The notes below the pieces were generated by a model. That model was not told the DNA's origin. It worked only from the letters and a program-made list of their open reading frames with translations, and ran no database searches. Below, one piece after another: positions 1-7,690 of a stretch of 64,000 nt of DNA. This stretch comes from CAVXDY01 sp963760715 (lineage in GTDB: Bacteria > Actinomycetota > Thermoleophilia > Miltoncostaeales > Miltoncostaeaceae), in the NCBI GenBank assembly GCA_963760715.1, contig CAVXDY010000007.1, positions 558,001 to 622,000 of the forward strand, read 5' to 3'. The position numbers and the translations under genes were made by a program. Position 1 is the first letter of the stretch, and every line of letters starts with the position of its first letter.

Positions 1-330
1 ACGATCACCATCGCGATCCTGGTCTTCTTCGTGGTCTGGGCGGGCGTCGCGGCGCATCCCTGGACCGGCCCCCAGCCCGTGGCGCGCACCGACCCCCGGA
101 CGGCGGCCCTCACGGCGCGGGAGGCGCACCTTCTCCACAGGACGCGCGCCGCGCGCCGGGCGCTGATCGGCCGCTGGACCCGGTATCAGCACCGCCTGGC
201 CTCTCGCATCGCGGCGATCGAGCGCGCGACCGGCCACGGGACGGGCGATGCGCCGCGCGCGGCCGCGCCTCCGCCGGTGGTCGTCTGGGCCGGCCGGAGC
301 GCGCCCATGGCGTGGACCGGGAGCTCGTGA
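1..330 (+). CDS. Small membrane-anchored protein with C-terminal TGSS motif (5' truncated by window edge)
   Basis: The reading frame is open from base 1, so the start lies outside the window. The visible part begins in a hydrophobic segment (TITIAILVFFVVWAGVA), is followed by the motif AAHPW, and then an Arg/Ala-rich helical stretch likely to form a coiled coil. It ends in a Pro/Ala-rich tail that finishes SAPMAWTGSS. It is a paralogue of the protein at 4283-4792, which has the same AAHPW after its membrane segment and ends SAPVTSSGSS. Each copy is linked to a ferric-reductase-like membrane protein; here the stop directly abuts the next start at 331. No known family was recognised. The role as an electron-carrying or flavinylated partner is inference. 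Confidence 0.7.
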   Translation, partial: TITIAILVFFVVWAGVAAHPWTGPQPVARTDPRTAALTAREAHLLHRTRAARRALIGRWTRYQHRLASRIAAIERATGHGTGDAPRAAAPPPVVVWAGRSAPMAWTGSS

Positions 331-927
331 GTGGAGTTCCACGAGAAGATCGTCCCGACCTTCTGGATCATGGCCCGTGTCGGCGGAGTGATGGCCTACG
401 TCCTCGTCACGGCCGCGATCCTGCTCGGCCTCTGCGTGAAGACGAGGGTGCTCTCCCGGGTGCGGGCGGCGGTGGTCGTCGACCTGCACCGGCTCGTGTC
501 CCTGCTCGGGCTCGGAGCCCTCGGCATCCACGTCGGCGGGCTGCTGCTCGACGCGAACAAGCCCGCGCCGATCCTGTCGTACGTCGTGCCCGGGCTCATG
601 GACTACCGGCCACTGTGGACCGGCATCGGGGTGGGCGTCGCCGAGCTGATGATCGTGATCCATCTGTCGTTCCGGTACCGCTCGCGCATCGGTCCGCGCG
701 CCTGGCGCCGGCTGCACTGGGCGACCTACCTGGTCTTCGCCGGCGCCACCCTCCACGGGCTCGCGAGCGGCAGCGACAGCGCCCTGCCATGGGCGCGCGG
801 GATGTACCTCGCCGCCCTCGCCGCCGTCGTCGGCCTCACCACCTGGCGAGCGCTCTCACCCCGTCCCCTCCCGCGCCCACGGGCGCCGTCACCCATTCCA
901 CGTCCCCACGACCAAGGAGCGTCATGA
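331..927 (+). CDS. Ferric reductase-like transmembrane heme protein
   Basis: 198 aa with about five hydrophobic helices and His residues placed as in the b-heme binding ferric reductase-like/YedZ-MsrQ fold: H in DLHRLVS, GIHVGG, VIHLSF, RLHWATY and TLHGLA. Such proteins pass electrons across the membrane through hemes. GTG at 331 is chosen because it directly follows the upstream stop; an ATG lies further in at 370. The 3' end overlaps the ferredoxin start by 4 nt (ATGA), so membrane protein, ferredoxin and reductase look co-translated. The paralogue at 5667-6233 shares PYRPLWTG and RRLHWATY. Redox function is inferred from family and neighbours; the substrate is unknown. Confidence 0.85.
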   Translation: MEFHEKIVPTFWIMARVGGVMAYVLVTAAILLGLCVKTRVLSRVRAAVVVDLHRLVSLLGLGALGIHVGGLLLDANKPAPILSYVVPGLMDYRPLWTGIGVGVAELMIVIHLSFRYRSRIGPRAWRRLHWATYLVFAGATLHGLASGSDSALPWARGMYLAALAAVVGLTTWRALSPRPLPRPRAPSPIPRPHDQGAS

Positions 928-1136
928 GCAACCACCGAATCGTCATCGATCGCGACCTGTGCAGCGGCTTCGGCGCCTGCGTGGACATCGATTCCGACAG
1001 CTTCGCCCTCGGCCCCGACGGTGTCGCGGTCGCCCTCGTGGAGACCACCGACGCCGAGGTCGCCCTGGCGGCCGCCCGGGCGTGCCCCATGGGGGCGATA
1101 CGCGTGACGGACGAGGCCGGCCGGACGGTGGCCTGA
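924..1136 (+). CDS. Ferredoxin, probably 3Fe-4S type
   Basis: 70 aa. The cluster ligands follow the pattern C-x5-C (CSGFGAC) and later ACPMGA, giving three Cys instead of the four of a 4Fe-4S ferredoxin. This is the spacing of the small actinobacterial ferredoxins that serve cytochromes P450 and related oxidoreductases. The ATG at 924 overlaps the upstream stop (ATGA), and a flavoprotein reductase follows 1 nt later. Expected to be a soluble one-electron carrier between that reductase and a partner. The neighbouring membrane heme protein is a candidate partner, since no P450 is present in the window; this is inference. Confidence 0.88.
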   Translation: MSNHRIVIDRDLCSGFGACVDIDSDSFALGPDGVAVALVETTDAEVALAAARACPMGAIRVTDEAGRTVA

Positions 1137-1137
1137 G

Positions 1138-2349
1138 GTGCGGGCCGTCAACGTCCTGATCGTGGGCGCGGGCCTCGCGGGGGCCCGGTGCGCCGAGACG
1201 CTCCGCTCGATCGGCTACGACGGGTCCATCGTCGTCGCCGGCGACGAGCCGCATCTCCCATACGAGCGCCCGGCGCTCTCCAAGGGGCTGCTCCTGGGCA
1301 CCCGCACCGCCGCATCGCTGGCCCAGCGGCGGGAGGATTTCTGGGGCGACCAGGCGATCGAGGTCGCCAGGAGCGCGCCGGCGACCGACATCGACCTCCA
1401 TGGGCGCCGCGCGACCGTCGGGGCGCGGCCCATGAGATGGCGGCGCCTCGTGATCGCCACCGGCGCGCGGGCCCGGCGGCTGCCGGGGCTCCCCGAGCCG
1501 CGGGGGGTGCACCACCTGCGCAGCCTCGACGACGCCCAGGCTCTCCTCGCGGATCTGCGCCCGGGCGCCCGGCTCGTCGTGATCGGCGCGGGCTTCGTGG
1601 GCGCCGAGGTGGCCTCCACCGCCCAGGAGCTCGACCTCGAGGTCACCGTCGTCGAGGCGGGGGAGGTGCCCCTGGCGCGGGTCCTGGGCACGGAGGTCGG
1701 GACGCGGATGGCGGCCCGTATGCGAGAGCATCGGGTCGACCTCCGCCTGGGAGCCCGGCTGCTTGGGCTGGTGGAGCGCGACGGGCGGGTGTCCGGCGTC
1801 GAGCTCGCCGGCGGCGAGCGTCTCGCCTGCGATCTCGTGCTGGTCGGCGTCGGCGCCGTTCCGAACGCCGACGTGGCGTCCCTCGGCTCGCTCGCGCTCG
1901 CCGAGGACGGGGGCGTCGCGACCGACGCCTGCGGGCGCACCGGTCACCCCGGCGTGTTCGCGTGCGGCGACGTGGCGAGCGCGTGGCGCGGCGAGCTCGG
2001 GCGCCACGCCCGTCGCGAGCACTGGACCGCCGCCGCGGGCGGGGCGCGGGCGGTCGCCCACGCCATCGTCGGCGTCGAGCGCCCCGACGACTCCGAGTCC
2101 TTCTTCTGGTCCGATCAGTTCGGCTGGCGGCTCCAGATGGTGGGGGAGTCCGGGGCCCACCTGCACGCCGAGGTGTGCGACGAGTGCGAGGGCGGCTTCC
2201 TCGTCCGCTACCGGGACGCCGAGGGGCTTCTCCGCGGGGGCCTCGCCGTCAACCGGTCCGAGGGGCTGGCCCCCCTTCGCCAGGAGATCCTCGGGTCGGC
2301 GACCGTGGTCGCCGGACCCCCGACGAGAGGAGGGGTAAGGAATGTGTGA
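1138..2349 (+). CDS. NAD(P)H:ferredoxin reductase, FAD-dependent pyridine nucleotide-disulfide reductase family
   Basis: 403 aa. An N-terminal FAD-binding motif (VGAGLAGARCAETLR, about residues 7-21), a second dinucleotide motif (VIGAGFVGAEVAS, about 143-155) for NAD(P)H, and a late FAD-contacting GVFACGDVAS place it in the rhodocoxin/putidaredoxin reductase group. It should move electrons from NAD(P)H to the ferredoxin encoded just upstream. GTG at 1138 is chosen because it follows the ferredoxin stop by 1 nt. The gene overlaps the downstream sigma factor by 8 nt. Family assignment is firm; the partner is inferred from adjacency. Confidence 0.9.
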   Translation: MRAVNVLIVGAGLAGARCAETLRSIGYDGSIVVAGDEPHLPYERPALSKGLLLGTRTAASLAQRREDFWGDQAIEVARSAPATDIDLHGRRATVGARPMRWRRLVIATGARARRLPGLPEPRGVHHLRSLDDAQALLADLRPGARLVVIGAGFVGAEVASTAQELDLEVTVVEAGEVPLARVLGTEVGTRMAARMREHRVDLRLGARLLGLVERDGRVSGVELAGGERLACDLVLVGVGAVPNADVASLGSLALAEDGGVATDACGRTGHPGVFACGDVASAWRGELGRHARREHWTAAAGGARAVAHAIVGVERPDDSESFFWSDQFGWRLQMVGESGAHLHAEVCDECEGGFLVRYRDAEGLLRGGLAVNRSEGLAPLRQEILGSATVVAGPPTRGGVRNV

Positions 2350-3607
2350 GACACCCGCGTGGGCCGCGCCGGCTGTGGAAGGGTCCACCGTCATGAGCCC
2401 GAACCCCGCCGAGCAGCCGGGACCAGGCGAGGACCCGACCCCTCCGATCGACGAGGCGTGGGCCCACCGCGCCGAGCTGGTGCTCTATGCGCGCCGGCTC
2501 CTGGGAGCGCAGCGCGAGCTCGCGGAGGACGTCGTGCAGGAGGCCTTCCTGCGCCTCCATGAGCGCGCCGCCGGCGGCGCGCCCGTGCGGGAGGCGCGGC
2601 CCTGGCTGTTCCGCGTGACGCGGAACCTGGCGCTGGACGAGAGGCGCCGCACCCGGCGAGGCGAAGAGGTGCGGACCACGCTCGAGGTGGTCGCCACGGA
2701 ACCGAGGGGCCCGCTCGAGGTCGTCCAGGGCCGCGAGGAGGCGCGCCAGGCCCTGCAGGGGCTGGGGGCCCTGCCCCCGCGCGAGCAGCGCACCGTGATC
2801 CTCGACCAGGCGGGTCTCGCGCCTCCGGCGATCGCCCGGCGCATGCACACCACCACCAACGCGGTGCACCAGTCCCTGTTCCGGGCGCGCCGGCGCATGC
2901 GCGATGCCCGCGCCGCGGCGTGGGGTCTGCTGCCGCTGCCGATCATCCGCCTCCTCGTCCGGACCGCGAGCTCACCGGCCCTCGACGGCCTCCCACCGCT
3001 CGCGCCGGGAGGCGGGGGCCGGTTCGCCGGTGGCGCGGGCGTCGTGGGGCTCATGGCGGCGGCCGTGATCGGCACGGGCGTCGTGGCCGACCAGCCGGCG
3101 ATCCTCCACCCGACCCACCACCGCGCCGCCGCGGTCGAGAGGACCCCGGCCGAGGCCCCGGGATCCTCGGGGACGGAGGCCGCGGGCATCGACGAGCCGG
3201 GCGGCTCCGCCGCCGCCGCGTCGCGCGCGCCGGGGGCCGTCACCCGGGCACCCGGGACCGTCGCCGGCGGCCGGGAGGCACCGGGCCGCCAGATCGATCT
3301 GAGCCCGTCCACGGCGCGCTCCTCGCCCGCTCGCGAGGTCGATCCGGGCACGGAGGGGGGGGACGCCGCGCGCGAGGACTCCGTGGCCCGGCGGACCCGC
3401 GAGCCGAGCCAGGAGCCGAGCCAGGAGCCGAGCAGGGAGCCGAGCCAGGAGCCGAGCGGCGACTCGTCCACGGGGTCGCGGCAGGCGGGCCACGCCGGCG
3501 GCGCGGACACGGCGCAGGGCGTCGAGAGCCCCTCGACCCAGGAGCCCGACCACCAGGCCGAGCCCCAGGCGCCCCCCCAGGCACCGCCGACCTCCGAGTC
3601 CGAGTAG
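2342..3607 (+). CDS. ECF-type RNA polymerase sigma factor with C-terminal membrane segment and EPSQ-rich tail
   Basis: 421 aa. Residues about 40-105 form sigma region 2 (ending in RPWLFRVTRNLALDERR) and 140-190 form region 4 (LPPREQRTVIL, then a helix-turn-helix). Beyond this is a segment not usual for ECF factors: a hydrophobic helix near residues 230-250 (GVVGLMAAAVIGTGVVA) and about 170 residues of Pro/Ser/Glu-rich sequence with EPSQ repeats. The start at 2342 has a GAGGAGGGG ribosome site just upstream; ATG at 2393 is the alternative. The layout suggests a membrane-tethered sigma factor with its low-complexity tail outside, possibly released by proteolysis. No anti-sigma gene is adjacent. 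Confidence 0.85.
   Translation: MCETPAWAAPAVEGSTVMSPNPAEQPGPGEDPTPPIDEAWAHRAELVLYARRLLGAQRELAEDVVQEAFLRLHERAAGGAPVREARPWLFRVTRNLALDERRRTRRGEEVRTTLEVVATEPRGPLEVVQGREEARQALQGLGALPPREQRTVILDQAGLAPPAIARRMHTTTNAVHQSLFRARRRMRDARAAAWGLLPLPIIRLLVRTASSPALDGLPPLAPGGGGRFAGGAGVVGLMAAAVIGTGVVADQPAILHPTHHRAAAVERTPAEAPGSSGTEAAGIDEPGGSAAAASRAPGAVTRAPGTVAGGREAPGRQIDLSPSTARSSPAREVDPGTEGGDAAREDSVARRTREPSQEPSQEPSREPSQEPSGDSSTGSRQAGHAGGADTAQGVESPSTQEPDHQAEPQAPPQAPPTSESE
3401..3457 (+). repeat. In-frame 12-bp tandem repeat encoding EPSQ units
   Basis: About 4.75 copies of GAGCCGAGCCAG inside the 3' part of the sigma factor gene, with one unit variant (EPSR). Because the unit is a multiple of 3, copy-number change would lengthen or shorten the tail without a frameshift. 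Confidence 0.85.
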
Positions 3608-3654
3608 AGGTTCGCGCGTAAGCGGGAGGCCCCTCGGGCGTGGTGCCGGGTGAG

Positions 3655-3701
3655 CGTCGAGATCGAGTGCCCGTCGCGCGTGGCGCGATGCGATCTCGAC
3701 G
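3655..3701 (+). terminator. Nested perfect stem-loop between sigma factor and secreted protein genes
   Basis: CGTCGAGATCG (3655-3665) is the exact inverse complement of CGATCTCGACG (3691-3701). Inside lies a second perfect stem, TCGCGC (3674-3679) with GCGCGA (3683-3688) around GTG. It sits about 50 nt after the sigma factor stop and 30 nt before the next start. It could be a terminator without a U-tract, or a leader structure for the gene at 3735. Confidence 0.5.
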
Positions 3702-3734
3702 CCATCCGAATCCCGAGACCGGAGGCCCCTCGAA

Positions 3735-4271
3735 ATGAGATCCACCCACCGCATCATCGTGGCGGCGGCGCTCGCCGTCTCCGTCGCCGCCGGAACGGCC
3801 GCCGCCACGCGGACCGTCCACCTGGGTGCGGACACGCGGGACGCGACGCCGATCTCCGCCTCCGCCCTCGCGGCCCAGAAGGCGAAACTCGCCGCCGCGG
3901 ACCACTCCATCGACAAGGCCCTCGCCGCACGCCCGCCGGCGCTGCCGAGGGTCCCGAGGTTCCATCCCCTCGGCAAGCCCAGCGTGCCGCCCCTGCTGGT
4001 GACGCGCGTGGTGCCGATGACCTCCCCGGCGGTCACGGCCGACACCGGTGACGCCCCCCCCGCCGCGGACGCGGGGTCGCACCGCTCGCGCCCGCCGGCG
4101 GCCACGACTCCGGTCCCGACCGGGGCGCCCGCACCGGTGCGCGCGGACGACGACGGTGAGGACCACCACGCGTCCGCCGGCGAGGAGCACGGCGGCGGGG
4201 ACCACGCCGGCGACCAAGAGGACGGGGCCTCGGAGCACCACGCGGCCGAGCCCGAGCACCACGACGACTGA
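3735..4271 (+). CDS. Secreted protein with Asp/Glu/His-rich C-terminus
   Basis: 178 aa. An N-terminal signal peptide (RIIVAAALAVSVAAGTAAA) is followed by an Ala/Pro-rich body and a tail of about 45 residues dense in His, Asp and Glu, ending EPEHHDD. Such tails can bind divalent metals, but no fold is recognised. A GGAGG ribosome site lies 9 nt before the ATG. The next gene starts 11 nt after the stop, so it is probably transcribed with the small membrane protein, ApbE and heme protein that follow. A metal-buffering role beside a reductase-like locus is a reasonable guess and no more. Confidence 0.7.
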   Translation: MRSTHRIIVAAALAVSVAAGTAAATRTVHLGADTRDATPISASALAAQKAKLAAADHSIDKALAARPPALPRVPRFHPLGKPSVPPLLVTRVVPMTSPAVTADTGDAPPAADAGSHRSRPPAATTPVPTGAPAPVRADDDGEDHHASAGEEHGGGDHAGDQEDGASEHHAAEPEHHDD

Positions 4272-4282
4272 GGGGGCCGATC

Positions 4283-4792
4283 ATGACGAGCCACATCGGG
4301 CGGATCTACGCCGTCGCCGGCGCCCTGGTGGTCCTGTTCCTCGGATGGGCCGCGGTCGCGGCCCATCCGTGGGACGCCGCGGCGGTCGACCCGCGAGTGG
4401 CGGCGCTGAACGAGCGCCGCGCCCAGGTGCGCCAGGACGCGGCCGATGCCAAGAGGGTCGTCGCGGCCCGGTGGGAGCACTACGAGGCTCGGCTGGCCGC
4501 CCGGCGTCGAGCGGTTGACCGGGCGTGGCATCGCCGAAAGCGCGCCGAGGCCGCGTTCCAGCGACGTCTCGCCGTGGCCCGGGCCCATCGGCCGGTGATC
4601 GTGAGGACCGTCTACGCGCGGCCCGGAGCGAGCGGGTCGGCACCCGCGTACTCCGCGCCCTCCGGCTCGGGGGGCGGGTACTCGGCTCCGGCCGCCTCGC
4701 CGGGGGCCCCGTCCGCCGCCGCCCCCGCGGCCGCTCCACCGGTCGTGAGCGTCGGCGGCTCGGCGCCGGTCACCTCCAGCGGGTCGTCGTGA
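4283..4792 (+). CDS. Small membrane-anchored coiled-coil protein with C-terminal SGSS motif
   Basis: 169 aa. It has one N-terminal membrane helix (IYAVAGALVVLFLGWAAVA), then AAHPW, an Arg/Ala/Glu-rich helical region (about 35-100), and a Gly/Ser/Ala/Pro-rich tail ending GGSAPVTSSGSS. It is the intact paralogue of the protein cut at the left edge. The stop overlaps the ApbE start by 4 nt (GTGA). In related actinobacterial clusters of ferric-reductase-like protein, FMN-binding-domain protein, ApbE and a two-component system, the FMN-binding protein occupies this position. The (S/T)-G-S-S end resembles the S/T-G-A-T/S core of ApbE target sites. Flavinylation is a hypothesis. Confidence 0.75.
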   Translation: MTSHIGRIYAVAGALVVLFLGWAAVAAHPWDAAAVDPRVAALNERRAQVRQDAADAKRVVAARWEHYEARLAARRRAVDRAWHRRKRAEAAFQRRLAVARAHRPVIVRTVYARPGASGSAPAYSAPSGSGGGYSAPAASPGAPSAAAPAAAPPVVSVGGSAPVTSSGSS

Positions 4793-5670
4793 TCCGCCGA
4801 CGCCGGTTTCGCGCGATGGGGACCGAGGTGGAGCTGCTCGTCGAGAGCGATTCCGACCCCGAGTCCTCGGATGCGCTCCGGGCGGCGGAGCGGGAGATCC
4901 GCCGCCTGGAGGGGCTCCTCTCGCGCTTCCGCGCCGACTCGCAGCTGTCCCGGCTGAATCGCGAGAAGCAGATCGCCGCGGGGCCCGAGCTGGCCGAGGT
5001 CGTGGAGCTCGCGCTCGCCGGCCGGGAGAGCACCGGAGGGCGGTTCGACCCCACCGTTCACGACGCCGTGGTGGCGGCGGGCTACGACCGCTCATTCGAG
5101 CTGATGCCCCCGGAGTCGCCGGCCGACGATCCCCCGGCCCCGATTCGCTGTGGGGGCGGCGTCCATCTGGACCGCCGCGCTCGGGCGATCCGCCTCGACC
5201 CCGACGTCCGTCTCGACCTGGGCGGCATCGGCAAGGGCTACTCCGCGGACCGGTCCGCCGAGGTGCTCTCGGCGGCGGGCCCCTGTCTGGTCAACATCGG
5301 AGGGGATCTGGCCGCCCGGGGTGTCCCGGATGACGGCGCCTGGGCGGTCGGGGTCGAGGTGGACGAGGGCACGCTCAGCCTCTCGCTGGAGCGCGGGGCG
5401 ATGGCGACCTCCGGACGGGACCGCCGCCGATGGCGTCGCGGGGGCGTTCCCGTCCACCACGTGATCGATCCGGGTACCGGGCTCCCCGCCGCCACCGATC
5501 TCCTGCGCGTCACGGCCGTCGCGTCCAGCGCCGCCTGGGCGGAGATCCTGGCGACCGGGTTCCTGGTGGCCGGCGCCGACGCCGCGGCGAGGGAGGCCGA
5601 TGCCCTCGGGGTGCCGTGCCTGCTCGTCCGCGAGTCGGGGCCCACCCTGCGGGCGGGGGGCCTCTCCTGA
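4789..5670 (+). CDS. apbE: FAD:protein FMN transferase (ApbE)
   Basis: 293 aa. Family hallmarks are all visible: RAMGTEVEL near the N-terminus, GGRFDPTVHD, DLGGIGKGYSADR, NIGGDLAARG, MATSG, HHVIDPGTGLPA and AEILAT. The enzyme uses FAD and Mg to attach FMN covalently to a Thr or Ser of a partner protein. No signal peptide or lipobox is visible before RAMGT, although many ApbE proteins act outside the membrane. GTG at 4789 overlaps the upstream stop, and the 3' end overlaps the heme protein start. The obvious substrate candidates are the small membrane proteins ending SGSS or TGSS, since no FMN-binding-domain protein is nearby. Confidence 0.93.
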   Translation: MIRRRRFRAMGTEVELLVESDSDPESSDALRAAEREIRRLEGLLSRFRADSQLSRLNREKQIAAGPELAEVVELALAGRESTGGRFDPTVHDAVVAAGYDRSFELMPPESPADDPPAPIRCGGGVHLDRRARAIRLDPDVRLDLGGIGKGYSADRSAEVLSAAGPCLVNIGGDLAARGVPDDGAWAVGVEVDEGTLSLSLERGAMATSGRDRRRWRRGGVPVHHVIDPGTGLPAATDLLRVTAVASSAAWAEILATGFLVAGADAAAREADALGVPCLLVRESGPTLRAGGLS

Positions 5671-6233
5671 CCCGCGATCCGACCTTCTGGCTCATCGCCC
5701 GGGCGACCGGCCTGCTCGCGTACGCGATGGTCAGCGCGACGATCATGGCCGGGCTGGTGCTGAAGGGCCGTCCATTGAAGGTGCTCCGGCCCGCGGCCGT
5801 GACGGACGTCCACCGGTTCCTGTCGCTGCTCGGCCTTCTCGCGGTCGCGTTGCACGGGTGCGCCCTCGTGCTCGATTCGACCGTCGCCGTCTCACCGCAG
5901 GCGCTGATCGTGCCGGGGCTCGTCCCGTACCGCCCCCTCTGGACGGGCGTCGGGGTCGTCGTCGCGGAGCTCATGCTGCTCGTCCACCTGTCCTTCCGGT
6001 TCCGCAGGCGCATCGGCGTGAAGAACTGGCGCCGGCTCCACTGGGCCACGTACGCCGTCTTCGGCGGGGCGACGATCCACGGGCTGATGAGCGGCACCGA
6101 CAGCGGCCGGCCCTGGGCGCTCCCCGCCTACACCGCGGTGGTGGCGACGGTGGCGGGTCTCACCGCCTGGCGCGCCACCACCCCGCGCCGGCGCGGCGCC
6201 CCCGCCCCCGGCGCGACCGCGGAGCCCGCCTGA
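5667..6233 (+). CDS. Ferric reductase-like transmembrane heme protein (second copy)
   Basis: 188 aa, clearly homologous to the protein at 331-927: TFWLIAR, DVHRFLSLLG, VPYRPLWTG, LVHLSFRFRRRIG, RRLHWATYAVFGGATIHGL. His residues in the helices would bind b-type heme. No ATG or GTG fits the start suggested by the paralogue. CTG at 5667 overlaps the ApbE stop (CTGA) and gives LTRDPTFWLIAR, matching the paralogue's PTFWIMAR. An in-frame GTG at 5616 would overlap ApbE by 55 nt. It is the last gene of the redox operon. Function is inferred as transmembrane electron transfer. Confidence 0.82.
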   Translation: MTRDPTFWLIARATGLLAYAMVSATIMAGLVLKGRPLKVLRPAAVTDVHRFLSLLGLLAVALHGCALVLDSTVAVSPQALIVPGLVPYRPLWTGVGVVVAELMLLVHLSFRFRRRIGVKNWRRLHWATYAVFGGATIHGLMSGTDSGRPWALPAYTAVVATVAGLTAWRATTPRRRGAPAPGATAEPA

Positions 6234-6298
6234 CGCGAGCCCGTGGTCGTTGCGGGTCGCCGATCGCCCCCGGCTCCTCAGCGCGCGCCGGACGAGCC

Positions 6299-7690
6299 TC
6301 AGCGAGCCGGCGCGGGCACCTCGGCCGGCACGGTCATCACCACGCGGAGCCCTCCGCCCGGGGCCTCGTCGAGCTCCACCGCGCCGCGGTCCGTCTCGAC
6401 CAGGCTCTTGACGATCGCCAGCCCCAGGCCGGAGCCGCGCCGGTCGTCGTGGCCCCGCCAGAAGCGATCGAATGCGTGCTCGCGGGCCTCGGCCTCCATG
6501 CCCGGGCCGTGGTCGCACACCTCCACCACGATGGCCCCGCCCCGCCCCGTCGCGGTGAGCCGAATCGAGGTGTCGGCGGGCGCGACCTCGAGGGCGTTGG
6601 CGATCAGGTTGTCGAGCACCTGCTCGAAGGCCCCCGGCGAGAGCGACGCCCACAGGGCCTCGTCCGCGCCGGACACGATCTCGACGCCCCGCTCCCCCGC
6701 CGCGAAGCGCCAGGCCTCGGCGCGCTCGAGCACGAGCCGGCCGATGTCCTGCCGCGTGCGCTGGGGTGCGCGGCGGTCGGCGTGGGCCAGGGTGAGCAGT
6801 CCGTTGACCAGGCGCGAGAGCCGGTCCACCTCGGCGATGGCGCTCTCCAGCTCATCCCCCACGGCGGGGCTCACCTCGTGCTGGAGGTTCTCGATCCGCA
6901 GGCGAAGGGCCGTGAGCGGGCTCCTGAGCTGATGGGACGCGTCGGCCACGAACTGCTCCTGCGTTCCGACCACCAGATCGAGGCGGGCGACCATGTCGTT
7001 GAAGGCGCTCGAGAGCTCGCGCACCTCGGGGGGCCCGGACGAGGGGTCGGCCCGCACCGCGAGGTCGCCGGCCCCCGCACGCCGTGTGGCGTCGCGCAGG
7101 TGGGTCAGCGGCCTGCTCACCCAGAGCGCCAGCCAACGGCCCGCCACGGCGACCGCGGCGAGCACGATCAGGGCCACGCCCCCGAGCACCAGCCAGTAGC
7201 GGTGCACCTGGGAGTCGATGCGCGAGGTGGGCACGCTGGCCCGCACCGCGCCGAGCACGACGCCCCCGGAGGCGACCGGCACCGCCACATAGAGGAGGTC
7301 CCCTCCCAGGGTCTCGGAGCTGCGGGTTCCCGTGGCCACCGTCCCCCTCAGGGCCGAGGCGATCTCCGGTCGCGTCGAGAAGTCGCGGTTGAGCCCGAGG
7401 GCCGGGTCGGAGTCGGCGAGGAGGCGCCCGCGGGGGCCGACCACCACGACCCGCGCGCCGCTGGACGTCGCGTAGCGGTTGACCAGGCCGGTCAGCGTGG
7501 CACCGCCCGGGCTGGGGTTGCCCTGCAGGTTGTCCTCGACCAGGGCGCCGAGGGCGACCGCGTCCCGCTCCACCCTCTGCTGGAGGTCGTGCCGCTCGCT
7601 GCGCTGGTAGACCACGCCCAGGGGGATCTCCAGCGCGACCAGCACCACCGCCGCGAGGATCAGGTAGGTCGCCATGAGCCGGCGGGTCAT
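6299..7690 (-). CDS. Membrane sensor histidine kinase (HAMP, HisKA, HATPase)
   Basis: 463 aa from the ATG at 7690, which overlaps the response regulator stop (ATGA). Two membrane helices (TRRLMATYLILAAVVLVALE and WLVLGGVALIVLAAVAVAG) bracket an extracellular sensor of about 130 residues. HAMP follows, then the phospho-acceptor segment QFVADASHQLRSPLTALRL (HQLRSP instead of the usual HELRTP), the N box NLIANALEVAP, and glycine boxes DHGPGM and GSGLGLAIV. It is convergent with the redox operon ending at 6233 and probably senses a redox or envelope signal for it; that link is inference from position. Confidence 0.93.
   Translation of the reverse strand: MTRRLMATYLILAAVVLVALEIPLGVVYQRSERHDLQQRVERDAVALGALVEDNLQGNPSPGGATLTGLVNRYATSSGARVVVVGPRGRLLADSDPALGLNRDFSTRPEIASALRGTVATGTRSSETLGGDLLYVAVPVASGGVVLGAVRASVPTSRIDSQVHRYWLVLGGVALIVLAAVAVAGRWLALWVSRPLTHLRDATRRAGAGDLAVRADPSSGPPEVRELSSAFNDMVARLDLVVGTQEQFVADASHQLRSPLTALRLRIENLQHEVSPAVGDELESAIAEVDRLSRLVNGLLTLAHADRRAPQRTRQDIGRLVLERAEAWRFAAGERGVEIVSGADEALWASLSPGAFEQVLDNLIANALEVAPADTSIRLTATGRGGAIVVEVCDHGPGMEAEAREHAFDRFWRGHDDRRGSGLGLAIVKSLVETDRGAVELDEAPGGGLRVVMTVPAEVPAPAR

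Noticed and set aside
943..2394. A long minus-strand frame across the ferredoxin reductase gene
   Set aside because: Antisense shadow of a gene with clear FAD and NAD motifs; no recognisable domain on the minus strand.
3401..3457. Short tandem repeats as a possible CRISPR-like array (also 55294-55391 and 12676-12755)
   Set aside because: All three are in-frame coding repeats of 12 or 15 bp without spacers, and no cas genes are present.
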